A DNA stretch of 43,738 nucleotides from WJMT01 sp964456985 (GTDB lineage Bacteria > Acidobacteriota > Aminicenantia > Aminicenantales > Aminicenantaceae): NCBI GenBank assembly GCA_964456985.1, contig CAYWDH010000022.1:1-43738 (forward strand), read 5' to 3'. A program made the position numbers and the translations under genes. A model generated the notes under the pieces. The model had not been told where the DNA came from, ran no database searches, and was given only the letters and a program-made list of their open reading frames with translations. Shown one piece after another: positions 16,954-25,559 of this stretch. The first letter of the stretch is position 1. Each line of letters opens with the position of its first letter.

Positions 16954-18056
16954 ACAAAGGCAGTCAGATCATCATCCTTGTTTGTCTTATCAGTGTCCTT
17001 TTTTTCATTATTGCGTTCTCTATCCCGTATGGGGAAAAAGCGGACTTGTATGGATTGATGATGCAAGCATCGGAGAATATGGATAAAGCGATCCGTACTA
17101 TCAGAAATTGCCGGGAGGAAAGGGGAATGGCCATGAACAAGGAGTTTGATATAAACCACACAGGAATCATCGGTAGAGAAAATTCTGTCATAACAACATC
17201 CATAGGGAATCTGAGAGCCAAGAGAACCACTACCAACCCGAATTTCGCGGGGCTTATTGTAAGCCTGATGCATGAAGCAGGTGTTAAACCGGGTGATGCT
17301 GTAGCCTTAGAGGCGTCGGGTTCCTTCCCAGGCTTGATCATAGCTGTTTTTTCTGCGGCAAAGGCCATGGATCTGAGACTGCTTTTTATTGTATCACTGG
17401 GAGCCTCGCAGTGGGGAGCTAACGAACCTGATTTTCACTGGTTAAAGATGCAGGATTGCCTGTTGGAAAAGGGAATTTTTAGTTTTGAACCGGCTGCGGT
17501 TTCCTTGGGAGGGGAAAATGATGTGGGTGAGGGTATGGATGAAGAAGGACGGATCAGTCTTTTACGGAGCATAAGAGAGGGAGGATGGCTGTTTGTGTAT
17601 CAATCTGATTTAAGACGGAATGTTGAACAGAAAATTTCAATTTTCAAGAAGAAAGCAGGCGATAAAGAGATCACAGCTTTTATAAATATTGGGGGGAGTT
17701 ATTCAGGACTCGGGATTGATTCGGATATCCTGAAAGTAAAACCCGGGCTTACAGATATTAAAAGTTATCCGCCTCCTGAGAGAAGAGGCCTTGTGTTCGA
17801 GATGGCATCCAGGGGTTATCCTGTGATTCACCTTCTTTATATAAATGGAATTGTACGGGAATACGGGCTTCCATGGGATCCTGTGCCTCTTCCGGAGCCG
17901 GGAAAAGGCGCCGTTTATGAATATGTAAAAGAAAGGAGTTGGGAATTTTTCATACTGGCTTTAGCTTATTTTACGGCAGTAGCTGCTGTCATATTTTATG
18001 GTTTTTACTCCCATTCCAAGCGTTCCGGTGATACTTCTGCCGGATTGAACAAATAG
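16950..18056 (+). CDS. pgsW: Poly-gamma-glutamate system protein PgsW
   Basis: The 368-residue product has one helix at each end (about 10-28 and near 340-360) and a large domain between them, which matches what I know of the PgsW poly-gamma-glutamate system proteins found beside pgsB and pgsC in several phyla. The ATG at 16950 overlaps the pgsC stop as ATGA and is preferred over an upstream TTG at 16938. Its molecular role is not established; the fixed gene order implies a part in polymer synthesis or export. No pgsA (capA) or polyglutamate hydrolase follows it here. Confidence 0.75.
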   Translation: MNKGSQIIILVCLISVLFFIIAFSIPYGEKADLYGLMMQASENMDKAIRTIRNCREERGMAMNKEFDINHTGIIGRENSVITTSIGNLRAKRTTTNPNFAGLIVSLMHEAGVKPGDAVALEASGSFPGLIIAVFSAAKAMDLRLLFIVSLGASQWGANEPDFHWLKMQDCLLEKGIFSFEPAAVSLGGENDVGEGMDEEGRISLLRSIREGGWLFVYQSDLRRNVEQKISIFKKKAGDKEITAFINIGGSYSGLGIDSDILKVKPGLTDIKSYPPPERRGLVFEMASRGYPVIHLLYINGIVREYGLPWDPVPLPEPGKGAVYEYVKERSWEFFILALAYFTAVAAVIFYGFYSHSKRSGDTSAGLNK

Positions 18057-18175
18057 GCCCCCACTCTGTTTTTATCGATTCTTTTGATAAAATTAATTAA
18101 AAAGACATTGAATTAAGAATGCTTGGATATTAGAATTGATTCTTAACCTTGTTAATCAAGAAATCCGGAGGAATT

Positions 18176-19498
18176 ATGAATAACAAAAAGGTCTTAGGCA
18201 GAAGAAATTTTCTAAGAGCGTCCGCTTTAGGCATTCTTGGGGCCGGAGCTTCCTTGAAAAGCAGACCGGTTAATGCCGGGGAAAATATTTTTCCTGCAGA
18301 GGAGAACCCATCTCCGAAAGTAACTCAGTACCGCACCCTGGGGCGTACGGGATTTAAAGTGTCTGATATAGGAGCAGGCTCTATACAGGATAAAGGTGTT
18401 CTTGGGACAGCCCTTGATGCGGGAGTCAATTATATTGATACGGCAGAGCAGTATCCGGGCCACCATAAGGTAGTGGGAGAAGCGGTCAAGGGGAGGGACA
18501 GAAAATCGATTTTCATCACCACTAAAATCGAGATCAAAAAGGACAAGACCAAGCAGGGTTTTCTCCAGCGTGCAAGAAAGTGTCTGGAGGAGCTGGATAC
18601 CGAATATGTGGATTGTATTATGATCCACATGGCGGAAACTGTCGAGATTTTAAAAACACCAGGTTTCCACGAGGCTATGGATGAACTTAAAACAGAAGGA
18701 AGGGTTCGCTTTGTGGGGGTATCTAACCACGGCTCTTTCTGGTTCAGAGATCCTGAGGAGACCATGGAAAAAGTCCTCCTTGCTGCCGCTGATGATGGGC
18801 GTTTTGATATGTTTCTTATGGCTTATAATTTTCTCAAAATGGATCAATCCCAGAGAGTTCTGGAAGTCTGCGGGCAGAAAAAAATTGGAACGGCCATAAT
18901 GAAGTCCACGCCGGTGGCCATCTATTACAGCTTAAAGTCGAGTGTAGAGAGGATGCAGAAAGAGAACAAAGATGTTCATCCTCTCTATAAAGATGGATTA
19001 GAAAGATACAAGGATAAAGTCGACAGAGCCGATGATTTTATACAGAGATATAGCCTGGAAAATCCTGAGGAAATAAAGGAAGCTGCCATAAAGTTCGTGC
19101 TTGATAATCCCAATGTGAGCACGGTCTGTTGTCTAGCGAAAACGTATGATGAACTCGATCGGTTCTTAAGTCTTTCAGGAAAGCGACTCAGCATGAATGA
19201 CAGGGCAATGCTTTCCAAGTACGAGGAGGGCTGCGGTCATCTGTACTGCCGCCATGCGTGCGGGTTGTGTGAGCCTTCCTGCCCTCATGGAGTGCCTATT
19301 AACACCATACTGCGTTTCAATCATTATTTTAATGCTCAGGGACGGGAGCGTGAAGCCATGGAAAAATACGCGGCTATTCCGGGCCCGAACGCAGAAGCAT
19401 GTAAAGAATGCCCCGGCACCTGTGAAAAAGCCTGTCCTTTCGGAGTGCCTGTTCAAGGGATGCTCTTGGCAGCGCACCATCAGCTTTCTGTTTCTTAG
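18176..19498 (+). CDS. Tat-exported aldo/keto reductase with C-terminal 4Fe-4S cluster motifs
   Basis: CCGGAGG at 18165-18171 sets the ATG at 18176. The 440-residue product opens with a twin-arginine signal (GRRNFLRASALGI). The aldo/keto reductase barrel follows, with YRTLGRTGFKVS, the catalytic Asp/Tyr in YIDTAEQY, Lys in TTKIE and His in IMIHMA. The C-terminal 90 residues hold two cysteine sets, one around CRHACGLCEPSCPHG and one around CKECPGTCEKACPFG, which fit ferredoxin-type clusters. The usual partner is an exported or membrane redox chain; the substrate is unknown. Gene neighbours do not explain it. Confidence 0.85.
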   Translation: MNNKKVLGRRNFLRASALGILGAGASLKSRPVNAGENIFPAEENPSPKVTQYRTLGRTGFKVSDIGAGSIQDKGVLGTALDAGVNYIDTAEQYPGHHKVVGEAVKGRDRKSIFITTKIEIKKDKTKQGFLQRARKCLEELDTEYVDCIMIHMAETVEILKTPGFHEAMDELKTEGRVRFVGVSNHGSFWFRDPEETMEKVLLAAADDGRFDMFLMAYNFLKMDQSQRVLEVCGQKKIGTAIMKSTPVAIYYSLKSSVERMQKENKDVHPLYKDGLERYKDKVDRADDFIQRYSLENPEEIKEAAIKFVLDNPNVSTVCCLAKTYDELDRFLSLSGKRLSMNDRAMLSKYEEGCGHLYCRHACGLCEPSCPHGVPINTILRFNHYFNAQGREREAMEKYAAIPGPNAEACKECPGTCEKACPFGVPVQGMLLAAHHQLSVS

Positions 19499-19867
19499 CT
19501 TAGGTATTGGAATTATAAGGGCGGCTCCTCTCCTTAGAGGGATGTGAATGCTGCCGAGTGAATTCAGTTCTGAAGGATTAAATCCATCGCTTTCCGCTTT
19601 AAAGTCACTTTCTCCCAGTTTGTTTAAAAAGGCCTCTGCCATTTGGCTTCGCACGCTGTTGTGAACGCATACTCAAAGAGGTCTTTTAATTTTTTTCTTT
19701 TTGCAGGTTTTTAAGCAAGCAACCTTTATCCAGAAAAGGACGTTTTAACAGATGAGATGGTTCTCTTTTTTCATTTCATATCGTATAATAGAAAAAAATA
19801 AGATGGATGGGGATTTATATATACTCTCTAATAATGTAAAGAAATGTGCTGAAATAAGGAGGAATTT
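19499..19867. other. Intergenic region holding an arsC-like remnant
   Basis: This 369-base gap contains no intact gene. About 120 bases on the minus strand are a decayed arsenate-reductase/LMW-phosphatase fragment (separate entry). From 19740 onward the sequence is A+T-rich, with a TATAAT at 19794-19799 that could be a -10 for the downstream tldD gene; no matching -35 is apparent. Confidence 0.5.
19553..19672 (-). pseudogene. Remnant of an arsenate reductase / LMW protein phosphatase gene
   Basis: Reading the minus strand from 19672, the frame gives VCVHNSVRSQMAEAF, then a short helix and AESDGFNPSELNSLG. These are the CX5R phosphatase loop and first helix of ArsC-type arsenate reductases. 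The codon before VCVHNS is TGA where a Phe is expected, and no start codon lies upstream. After LNSLG the similarity ends, and the frame runs on as antisense into the aldo/keto reductase gene. Only about 40 of the expected 130 or more residues remain, so this is a broken, non-functional copy. Confidence 0.7.
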
Positions 19868-21400
19868 ATGAAAAAAGTATCCAGGAGGTCTTTTATAAGG
19901 ACAACAGCAGCGGCCGCAGCGTTCACAGCTGCTACTCCTCTTTTATCTAAGGGTTGGTATGGCCTTGCCCGCGCCGATGCCTCGGGATATTTCGAAAGAG
20001 AATTCGGGGTTACGGATTCACTCTGTAGAAAAGTCCTGGCTGAAGCCCTCTCAAAGGGCGGAGATTTTGGTGACCTTTTCTTTGAACACACCATCAGAAA
20101 TTGGGTTATTCTTGAGGACGGCAAGGTAAACAGGGCTTATAGTGATGTGTCACTGGGTGTCGGTATAAGAACCGTGAAAGGTGATCAGGTAGGCTATGGA
20201 TTCACACAGGAGCTTTCTGAAAAGCCTATGCTGAATGCGGCAGCTACAGCAGCTACGATCGCCAACAATGAGCCGAAAGGAGTTTCAGGAAAATTTAATA
20301 ACCTTGAATCAAAAAATTACTACCCTCTTAAAACGCTGCTGACTTCCATACCACTGGAGTCGAAACTCCCTCTGGTTCAGTCCGTTAATGACAAGGCCTT
20401 TGCCCTTTCCCCTCTTGTCATAAAGGTCAATGCTGCCTTTCATGACCAGCAGAAGCGGATTCTTGTTGTGACCAGTGAAGGGATAAAGGCTGGCGATCTG
20501 CAGCCCATGAATTATTTATATGCATTGGTCACTGCTGAGAAGAACGGCAGGCGGGAGAGAGCCGGTTGGAACCTGGGAGGACGGAAGGACTTTTCTTTTT
20601 ATTCCAAATCTGTGGTGGATGAGGTTGCAAGAGAGGCTGTTGAGCGGACTGCTGTATTATTTGATGCTGTTCAACCTCCTGCCGGAGAAATTCCTGTTGT
20701 GCTGGGCCCCGGAGTTACAGGGGTTCTGCTTCATGAAGCCATAGGCCACGGCATGGAGGCGGATTTTAACAGAAAAAAAGTCTCGACATACTGCACCATG
20801 ATGGGGAAAAAGGTAGCAGAGCCTGAGGTGACCATTCTTGATGATGGAACCGTATCCAGTCTTCCCGGATCCATCAATTTTGATGATGAAGCCACTCCGG
20901 GTCAAAAGACCGTTCTGGTGGATAAAGGGATACTATCAAGCTATATGCACGATAAGATTTCAGCCCGATACTATAAAACCAAATCCACTGGAAACGGACG
21001 CCGCGAGAGCTACCAGCACTATGTGCAGCCCCGTATGAGGAATACCTATATGCTGGCAGGGCCTTCCTCTTCTGAAGACGTGATTAAAAAAGCGGGAAAT
21101 GGGATCTATGTTAAAGATGTGGCTAACGGAGAGGTAAAAATAGGCGAAGGTGATTTTGCCTTTTATGTGTCTCAGGGCCGCATGATTGAAAACGGAAAAT
21201 TAACAGCGCCTATCAAGGACATAAACATTATGGGGAATGGGCCGAAGATGCTGAAGAACATAACCATGGTGGCTAATGATTTTGAAATGGCAAAAGGAGG
21301 CGCGGGGGCCTGCGGAAAAGGAGGGCAGGCTGTTCCTGTAGGCTTTGGTCAGCCGAGCTGCCTTGTGAAATCACTGACAGTTGGTGGCGTAAAGGGCTGA
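19868..21400 (+). CDS. tldD: Tat-exported TldD-like protease subunit
   Basis: The 510-residue product starts with a twin-arginine signal (SRRSFIRTTAAAAAF). It then follows the TldD fold, with the zinc motif HEAIGH (residues 289-294) and the conserved late cysteine in GACGKGGQAVPVG (Cys482). TldD/TldE heterodimers cleave unfolded peptides, for example in microcin maturation and CcdA degradation, and the metal site lies in TldD. Here the export signal indicates work outside the cytoplasm. GGAGG precedes the ATG. The partner gene starts 13 bases downstream. Confidence 0.88.
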   Translation: MKKVSRRSFIRTTAAAAAFTAATPLLSKGWYGLARADASGYFEREFGVTDSLCRKVLAEALSKGGDFGDLFFEHTIRNWVILEDGKVNRAYSDVSLGVGIRTVKGDQVGYGFTQELSEKPMLNAAATAATIANNEPKGVSGKFNNLESKNYYPLKTLLTSIPLESKLPLVQSVNDKAFALSPLVIKVNAAFHDQQKRILVVTSEGIKAGDLQPMNYLYALVTAEKNGRRERAGWNLGGRKDFSFYSKSVVDEVAREAVERTAVLFDAVQPPAGEIPVVLGPGVTGVLLHEAIGHGMEADFNRKKVSTYCTMMGKKVAEPEVTILDDGTVSSLPGSINFDDEATPGQKTVLVDKGILSSYMHDKISARYYKTKSTGNGRRESYQHYVQPRMRNTYMLAGPSSSEDVIKKAGNGIYVKDVANGEVKIGEGDFAFYVSQGRMIENGKLTAPIKDINIMGNGPKMLKNITMVANDFEMAKGGAGACGKGGQAVPVGFGQPSCLVKSLTVGGVKG

Positions 21401-21413
21401 AAGGAGAGAAAAG

Positions 21414-22736
21414 ATGAACAAAGAATTATATGATTTAGCAGCATGGTCAATAAAAACAGCAAAGTCCTCGAGTGCAGATGAATGCAGGGTTCGGATAAAC
21501 AACCAGAGATTGGTCGAGATAAGCTATAGAAACCGAAAACCTGAAAACATAAAAGAGGCTTCCACCAGAGGTCTCAGTATAGAAGTCTATGCCAATGGAA
21601 GGTATTCAGTCCAGAGCACTTCAGACCTGAGAAAAAACGCTGTGAAAGAGTTCATATCAAAGGCTGTCTCAACCACTAAACTTCTTGCGGAAGACCCCTA
21701 CAGGACACTGCCCGATCCCAAATATTATAAAGGGAGGGCGGAAAAAGACCTGGGTCTGGTAGATCCTGACTATAAAAATTTCAATCCAGAGAGCCGGCAT
21801 AAAATGGTAAAAGGTATCGAAGCGGCTTGCCTAGAGAGAGGGGGGGACAAAGTCATTTCCGTAACAGCCGAAGAGCAGGACAGCTATGTGGAAGAGGTTC
21901 TCATAGCAAGCAATGGATTCGAAGGATACAATGAGGCGACCGTGTATGTGGCCAGCGCTTCCATGACGGCTAAAGATGAAGGAGACCGGAGGCCCAGCGA
22001 CTACAGTTATTTTGTCTGCATAGATAAAAGAGACATGCCAGAACCTGAAATGATAGGGAAAGAGGCCGCAGAAAGGACTCTTGATCTATTGGGGGCAAAA
22101 AAGATCAAGACAGAAAAATTACCGGTAATTTTGGAGAACAGGCAGGTGCCCAGGTTTTTTAGTGGATTTTTAGCCGCGATGCATGGAAGCAGCATCCAGC
22201 AGAAGAGGTCCTTTCTTTCAGATAAAAAAGGAGAGAAAATCGGCAGTGAATATTTCACAGTACTGGATGATCCCTTCATAAAAGGAGGTCTGGGAAGCCG
22301 GCTTTATGACAATGACGGCTTTTCTGCTAAAAAAAGAGATATGATCAAGGCCGGAGTTTTAAAGGAATTCTATGTTGACTGGTACTACAGCAGGAAACTG
22401 GGCTGGGAACCCACAACCGGAGGGCCGTCCAATCTTGTTATTCCTCCTGGCAAGCGTTCTGTGAAAGAGATAATGGAAGACCTGGGGAGAGGGATTTTTA
22501 TAACCGGATTTATCGGCGGGAATTCGAATTCGACCACAGGGGACGCTTCGTTAGGAATCATCGGCCAGCTATTTGAGAACGGCAAGCCGGTCCAGGCCGT
22601 ATCTGAGATGAATATCGCTGGAAACCATCTCAAATTCTGGCAGGGTCTGGTAGAAGCTGCCAATGACCCCTGGATTTATTCCTCTTACAGAACTCCAAGC
22701 CTTGTTTTTAAGGATGTGGTTGTTTCCGGCTTATAA
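21414..22736 (+). CDS. TldE/PmbA-like protease partner subunit
   Basis: The 440-residue product aligns with the PmbA/TldE branch: NNQRLVEISYRN, a central LPVILENRQVPRFFSGF strand, and a C-terminal GGNSNSTTGDASLGI segment. It lacks the HExxxH site found in its TldD partner, as expected. It also lacks any signal peptide, while the neighbouring TldD has a Tat signal. GGAGAG precedes the ATG. The gene is 13 bases after tldD and surely co-transcribed with it. Confidence 0.83.
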   Translation: MNKELYDLAAWSIKTAKSSSADECRVRINNQRLVEISYRNRKPENIKEASTRGLSIEVYANGRYSVQSTSDLRKNAVKEFISKAVSTTKLLAEDPYRTLPDPKYYKGRAEKDLGLVDPDYKNFNPESRHKMVKGIEAACLERGGDKVISVTAEEQDSYVEEVLIASNGFEGYNEATVYVASASMTAKDEGDRRPSDYSYFVCIDKRDMPEPEMIGKEAAERTLDLLGAKKIKTEKLPVILENRQVPRFFSGFLAAMHGSSIQQKRSFLSDKKGEKIGSEYFTVLDDPFIKGGLGSRLYDNDGFSAKKRDMIKAGVLKEFYVDWYYSRKLGWEPTTGGPSNLVIPPGKRSVKEIMEDLGRGIFITGFIGGNSNSTTGDASLGIIGQLFENGKPVQAVSEMNIAGNHLKFWQGLVEAANDPWIYSSYRTPSLVFKDVVVSGL

Positions 22737-22756
22737 ACCGACTTCTGAAGAACCAT

Positions 22757-22779
22757 TTGTTTGATGTTAGATCAAACAA
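22757..22779. repeat. Perfect 9-bp hairpin after the tldD-tldE pair
   Basis: TTGTTTGAT (22757-22765) and ATCAAACAA (22771-22779) form a perfect stem around the five-base loop GTTAG, 20 bases after the tldE stop. No T run follows, so it may be a factor-dependent terminator, a 3'-end stabiliser or an operator for the next gene. Confidence 0.5.
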
Positions 22780-22885
22780 GCGGACCGGCCTCTTCATGAG
22801 ATGCGCACACAGCCTTTTTATATGAATGATTTAAGACAATAAAATTCTTGAAGAAAAAAGAAGAAAAGTGTATTCTTTTTTCTAA

Positions 22886-23668
22886 ATGAGGAAATATGAC
22901 CTTGCAAAGCTGAACATGCAGTTTAGATATGCCCGATGCGAAAGTATTCTGAGCTGGGTCAAAGAGAATATCTATCCGGATGTTGCCATGACGTCTTCTT
23001 TTCAGTCATCCGGTATAGTATTGATAGACATGGTAAGGAGAATCATTCCTGATTTCCCAATTTATTTTATTGATACAGGGTATCATTTTCCGGAGACACT
23101 GGAGTTTAGAGACAGGTTGATACATGAATGGGATTTGAACGTTATCACTATTAGCCCGGATCTCAAAAAGAAAGGCCTTGGAAAAGTAAATAAAGGATTT
23201 CTTTCCAAAAGAGATCCTGATCTATGCTGTAAGCTCAATAAAGTTGACCCTCTAAATAAACTGAAAAAAAAACTCAAGGTGACGTCCTGGATGTCTGCTG
23301 TTAGGAGGGATCAAAATTCGAACAGAGCGGGATTTAATATGTTTATGTATGACAGGGAAGGATATGTCCGGATTCATCCATTGATCCACTGGAGCGGATA
23401 TAAAATATGGCAGTATATATATGCAGAAAAGCTCCCCTTTCACCCCCTATATGACAAAGGATATACTTCTATCGGTTGTTTTCCTCCGGAATGTACAAGT
23501 CAAAATTATTCAGACAGCAACCCGAGAAAGGGGCGCTGGTCCGATACCGATAAAACAGAATGCGGTCTTCATCTTGACTTGGTGAAAGAGGAAGAAAATG
23601 CTTGGATTCGACGACTCAAATTAATGGAGAGCAAAAATGAAAGAAAAGAAACAAAAATTTTATCTTAA
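22886..23668 (+). CDS. CysH-type phosphoadenylyl/adenylyl-sulfate reductase-like protein
   Basis: The 260-residue product has the nucleotide-binding SSFQSSGIV loop, FIDTGYHFPET, the CC pair (Cys114-115), AVRRDQ, and the catalytic Cys of ECGLH (Cys226). These define the CysH family, which reduces APS or PAPS to sulfite. The CC pair plus a second Cys pair mark the [4Fe-4S] APS reductase type. Here the second pair is spaced as CFPPEC (Cys198, Cys203), two residues longer than the usual CxxC. I see no good ribosome binding site before the ATG at 22886. The 3' end overlaps the next gene by 32 bases. Confidence 0.78.
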   Translation: MRKYDLAKLNMQFRYARCESILSWVKENIYPDVAMTSSFQSSGIVLIDMVRRIIPDFPIYFIDTGYHFPETLEFRDRLIHEWDLNVITISPDLKKKGLGKVNKGFLSKRDPDLCCKLNKVDPLNKLKKKLKVTSWMSAVRRDQNSNRAGFNMFMYDREGYVRIHPLIHWSGYKIWQYIYAEKLPFHPLYDKGYTSIGCFPPECTSQNYSDSNPRKGRWSDTDKTECGLHLDLVKEEENAWIRRLKLMESKNERKETKILS

Positions 23669-24965
23669 GTGCAAGAGCTGCGGACAGGAAATCGACACTT
23701 TTGACATGTGGTTTCAGCACGGGCAGAGATGCCCTGAGTGCGGAGATAACAAGGCTGATGTCATTTATTTGGACAAGATGGCTCGAATTGATGACCTGCT
23801 TCATGATAAAGACCCTTATTTTTCAGGTTTATGGCGTTACTTTGATTATTTGCCTCTTAACAGTAAAGAAAACATAATAAGCTGCGGAGAAGGAAACGTG
23901 CCCATTGACAGGTGGCGCTTTCTGGAGAAATTTGCTGAGGAAAATCATGGGATTAAATTAAAAGTATATGCCCACAGACATGATGATAATTTTGCTACAG
24001 GTACTTTTAAAGACTTAGCCGGGTCCATGATAGCCAGTGTACTCAAGGAAAACGGCATAAGGACCTATGTAACAGCTTCTACGGGAAATGTCGGTGTAGC
24101 CTATGCCCGGTATCTGGCTGCGGCTGATATCACTTTATATGCTTTTATTCCCAGTAATGCCTCCCTTGCCCAGGAAGCAGAGATCGGATGTTTCGGGCAA
24201 AAAGTTTTTAGGGTCAACGGGGATTATCAGGCTGCCAAAGAGATGGCTCTTGAATTTTCAAGAAAAAACAAGATGCTTCTGGCTGCCGGCAATTTTGATC
24301 CCATGCGTATTGAAGCCAAAAAGACCATGGTGTATGAATGGCTCAGGCTTATGCTGGATTTTCCCACTGTATACATCCAGGCTTTGAGCGGAGGAACCGG
24401 GCCTTTAGGTATCGCCAAAGCATGTCAGGAACTTAAAGGCATGAAGCTTTTTAATAAGATGCCCCGGTTTATACTCACTCAGACCGACAAATGCTCCCCC
24501 ATGGCGGATGCTTGGGCTGAGGCCAAGAAAAAGGGATTCCCTGAAGGATGGGAAAAAACATATCCGATATACCATGATCCTGAGACCATAATACCTACAC
24601 TGGCAACAGGATATCCCAAGACCTATCCTTCTGTGAGCAAATTGGTCTATGAGAGCGGAGGAGAGATCAATGACTTCCCGGAAGAGGATACCATTCCTAT
24701 TACCCGTCTTGTGGCTTATGAATCCGCCGTAAGAATAGGGCCTGCGGCAGCGATTCCTGTCGGAGGTTTCTTCAGGTCACTGAGCGACGGCCTGTTAAAA
24801 GAAGGTGATATTGTTATAATAAATATAGGCGAAGGGATAAGAAGAGCGCCTGGTTTTATGGCAAAACTGATTTACAGCACCACTAATGTTGATTCGATCG
24901 ACCAGTGCACACTGATGGATAGGAAAGAGTACCGGAGAAAGTTGTGGGACGACATCCTTAAATAG
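23637..24965 (+). CDS. Threonine-synthase-like PLP enzyme, possibly cysteate synthase
   Basis: The 442-residue product has an N-terminal zinc-ribbon (Cys12, Cys15, Cys32, Cys35). A fold II PLP core follows, with the Schiff-base Lys125 in GTFKDLAGS and the phosphate-side loop TASTGNVG. This is the threonine synthase family, which includes archaeal cysteate synthase (O-phosphoserine plus sulfite to cysteate). The C-terminal IINIGEGIRRAP differs from ordinary threonine synthases. GGAG lies before the ATG, which sits inside the CysH-like gene. A sulfite producer coupled to this enzyme favours a sulfonate-forming role, but threonine synthase or another beta-replacement enzyme remains possible. Confidence 0.6.
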   Translation: MKEKKQKFYLKCKSCGQEIDTFDMWFQHGQRCPECGDNKADVIYLDKMARIDDLLHDKDPYFSGLWRYFDYLPLNSKENIISCGEGNVPIDRWRFLEKFAEENHGIKLKVYAHRHDDNFATGTFKDLAGSMIASVLKENGIRTYVTASTGNVGVAYARYLAAADITLYAFIPSNASLAQEAEIGCFGQKVFRVNGDYQAAKEMALEFSRKNKMLLAAGNFDPMRIEAKKTMVYEWLRLMLDFPTVYIQALSGGTGPLGIAKACQELKGMKLFNKMPRFILTQTDKCSPMADAWAEAKKKGFPEGWEKTYPIYHDPETIIPTLATGYPKTYPSVSKLVYESGGEINDFPEEDTIPITRLVAYESAVRIGPAAAIPVGGFFRSLSDGLLKEGDIVIINIGEGIRRAPGFMAKLIYSTTNVDSIDQCTLMDRKEYRRKLWDDILK

Positions 24966-24971
24966 ACCTTC

Positions 24972-25559
24972 TTAAAATCTTTCTATAAGGGTGAGAACAG
25001 AGAGGCAGTGGTATCTGTTTAGCGAGCTTTTATCAATACATGTCCCCCTTTCCAAGATAAGAATGCCCGGTGGATAGTCATCCCACCTGTAGATAAAAAG
25101 ATCATTTCGTGAGCCAGTAAGAGAAGCAAGCTCCTTTGCTCCAGAATTAAGTTCAGGCAGCCCTAATTCTTTAAGGACTTTATTTAGAGAGGATGGATTG
25201 ACCATGTGGAAGTAGCGGTGGGAGTCATCCATTCTAAAATTTAATTTAGGCTTAGGATCTTTGAATACGTATTTTGTATATTCTCCCATTGATTTGATAC
25301 GGCCTTTTTCAATCGTATAGTTGTATTCCGCTTCTTTTTTTGGAAAAAAGTGTGATGTGACATCAGAAAGGGTGATCTTTTTTGCTTCACTCTGGTTGAG
25401 ATAAAGAAGTCCTAACAGAAGAAAAAGGAAGAGGATAACACCCCTTATGAAATTTTCTTTTTCACCTTTTATGAGAATTTTTAAAAGCCAGAATGATGAG
25501 AGAAAAAGAAGGAAAGCAATGGCTTCAGGGAGGGTAATCGACGCGATGAAGCTTCCCAT
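24972..25559 (-). CDS. Two-helix membrane protein of unknown function
   Basis: I do not recognise this 195-residue product. It has two hydrophobic segments (about residues 10-26 and 38-55) and a soluble tail of some 140 residues, with PKPKLNFRMDDSHRYFHM and a final CIDKSSLNRYHC region holding two cysteines. GAGAGA precedes the ATG. It converges with the PLP-enzyme gene, with six bases between them. Orientation and spacing give no clue to a partner. Confidence 0.6.
   Translation of the reverse strand: MGSFIASITLPEAIAFLLFLSSFWLLKILIKGEKENFIRGVILFLFLLLGLLYLNQSEAKKITLSDVTSHFFPKKEAEYNYTIEKGRIKSMGEYTKYVFKDPKPKLNFRMDDSHRYFHMVNPSSLNKVLKELGLPELNSGAKELASLTGSRNDLFIYRWDDYPPGILILERGTCIDKSSLNRYHCLSVLTLIERF

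Noticed and set aside
16964..17368. Minus-strand frames across pgsW
   Set aside because: They are shadows of the plus-strand gene, which has overlap-coupled starts and family features.
19175..19654. Minus-strand 159-residue frame as an arsenate reductase gene
   Set aside because: Only the first 40 residues resemble ArsC; the rest is antisense to the aldo/keto reductase gene and the start is missing, so I call a remnant instead.
23637..24965. Plain threonine synthase call
   Set aside because: No homoserine pathway genes are adjacent, the C-terminal motif differs, and the gene is coupled to a sulfite-forming enzyme; kept as an alternative.
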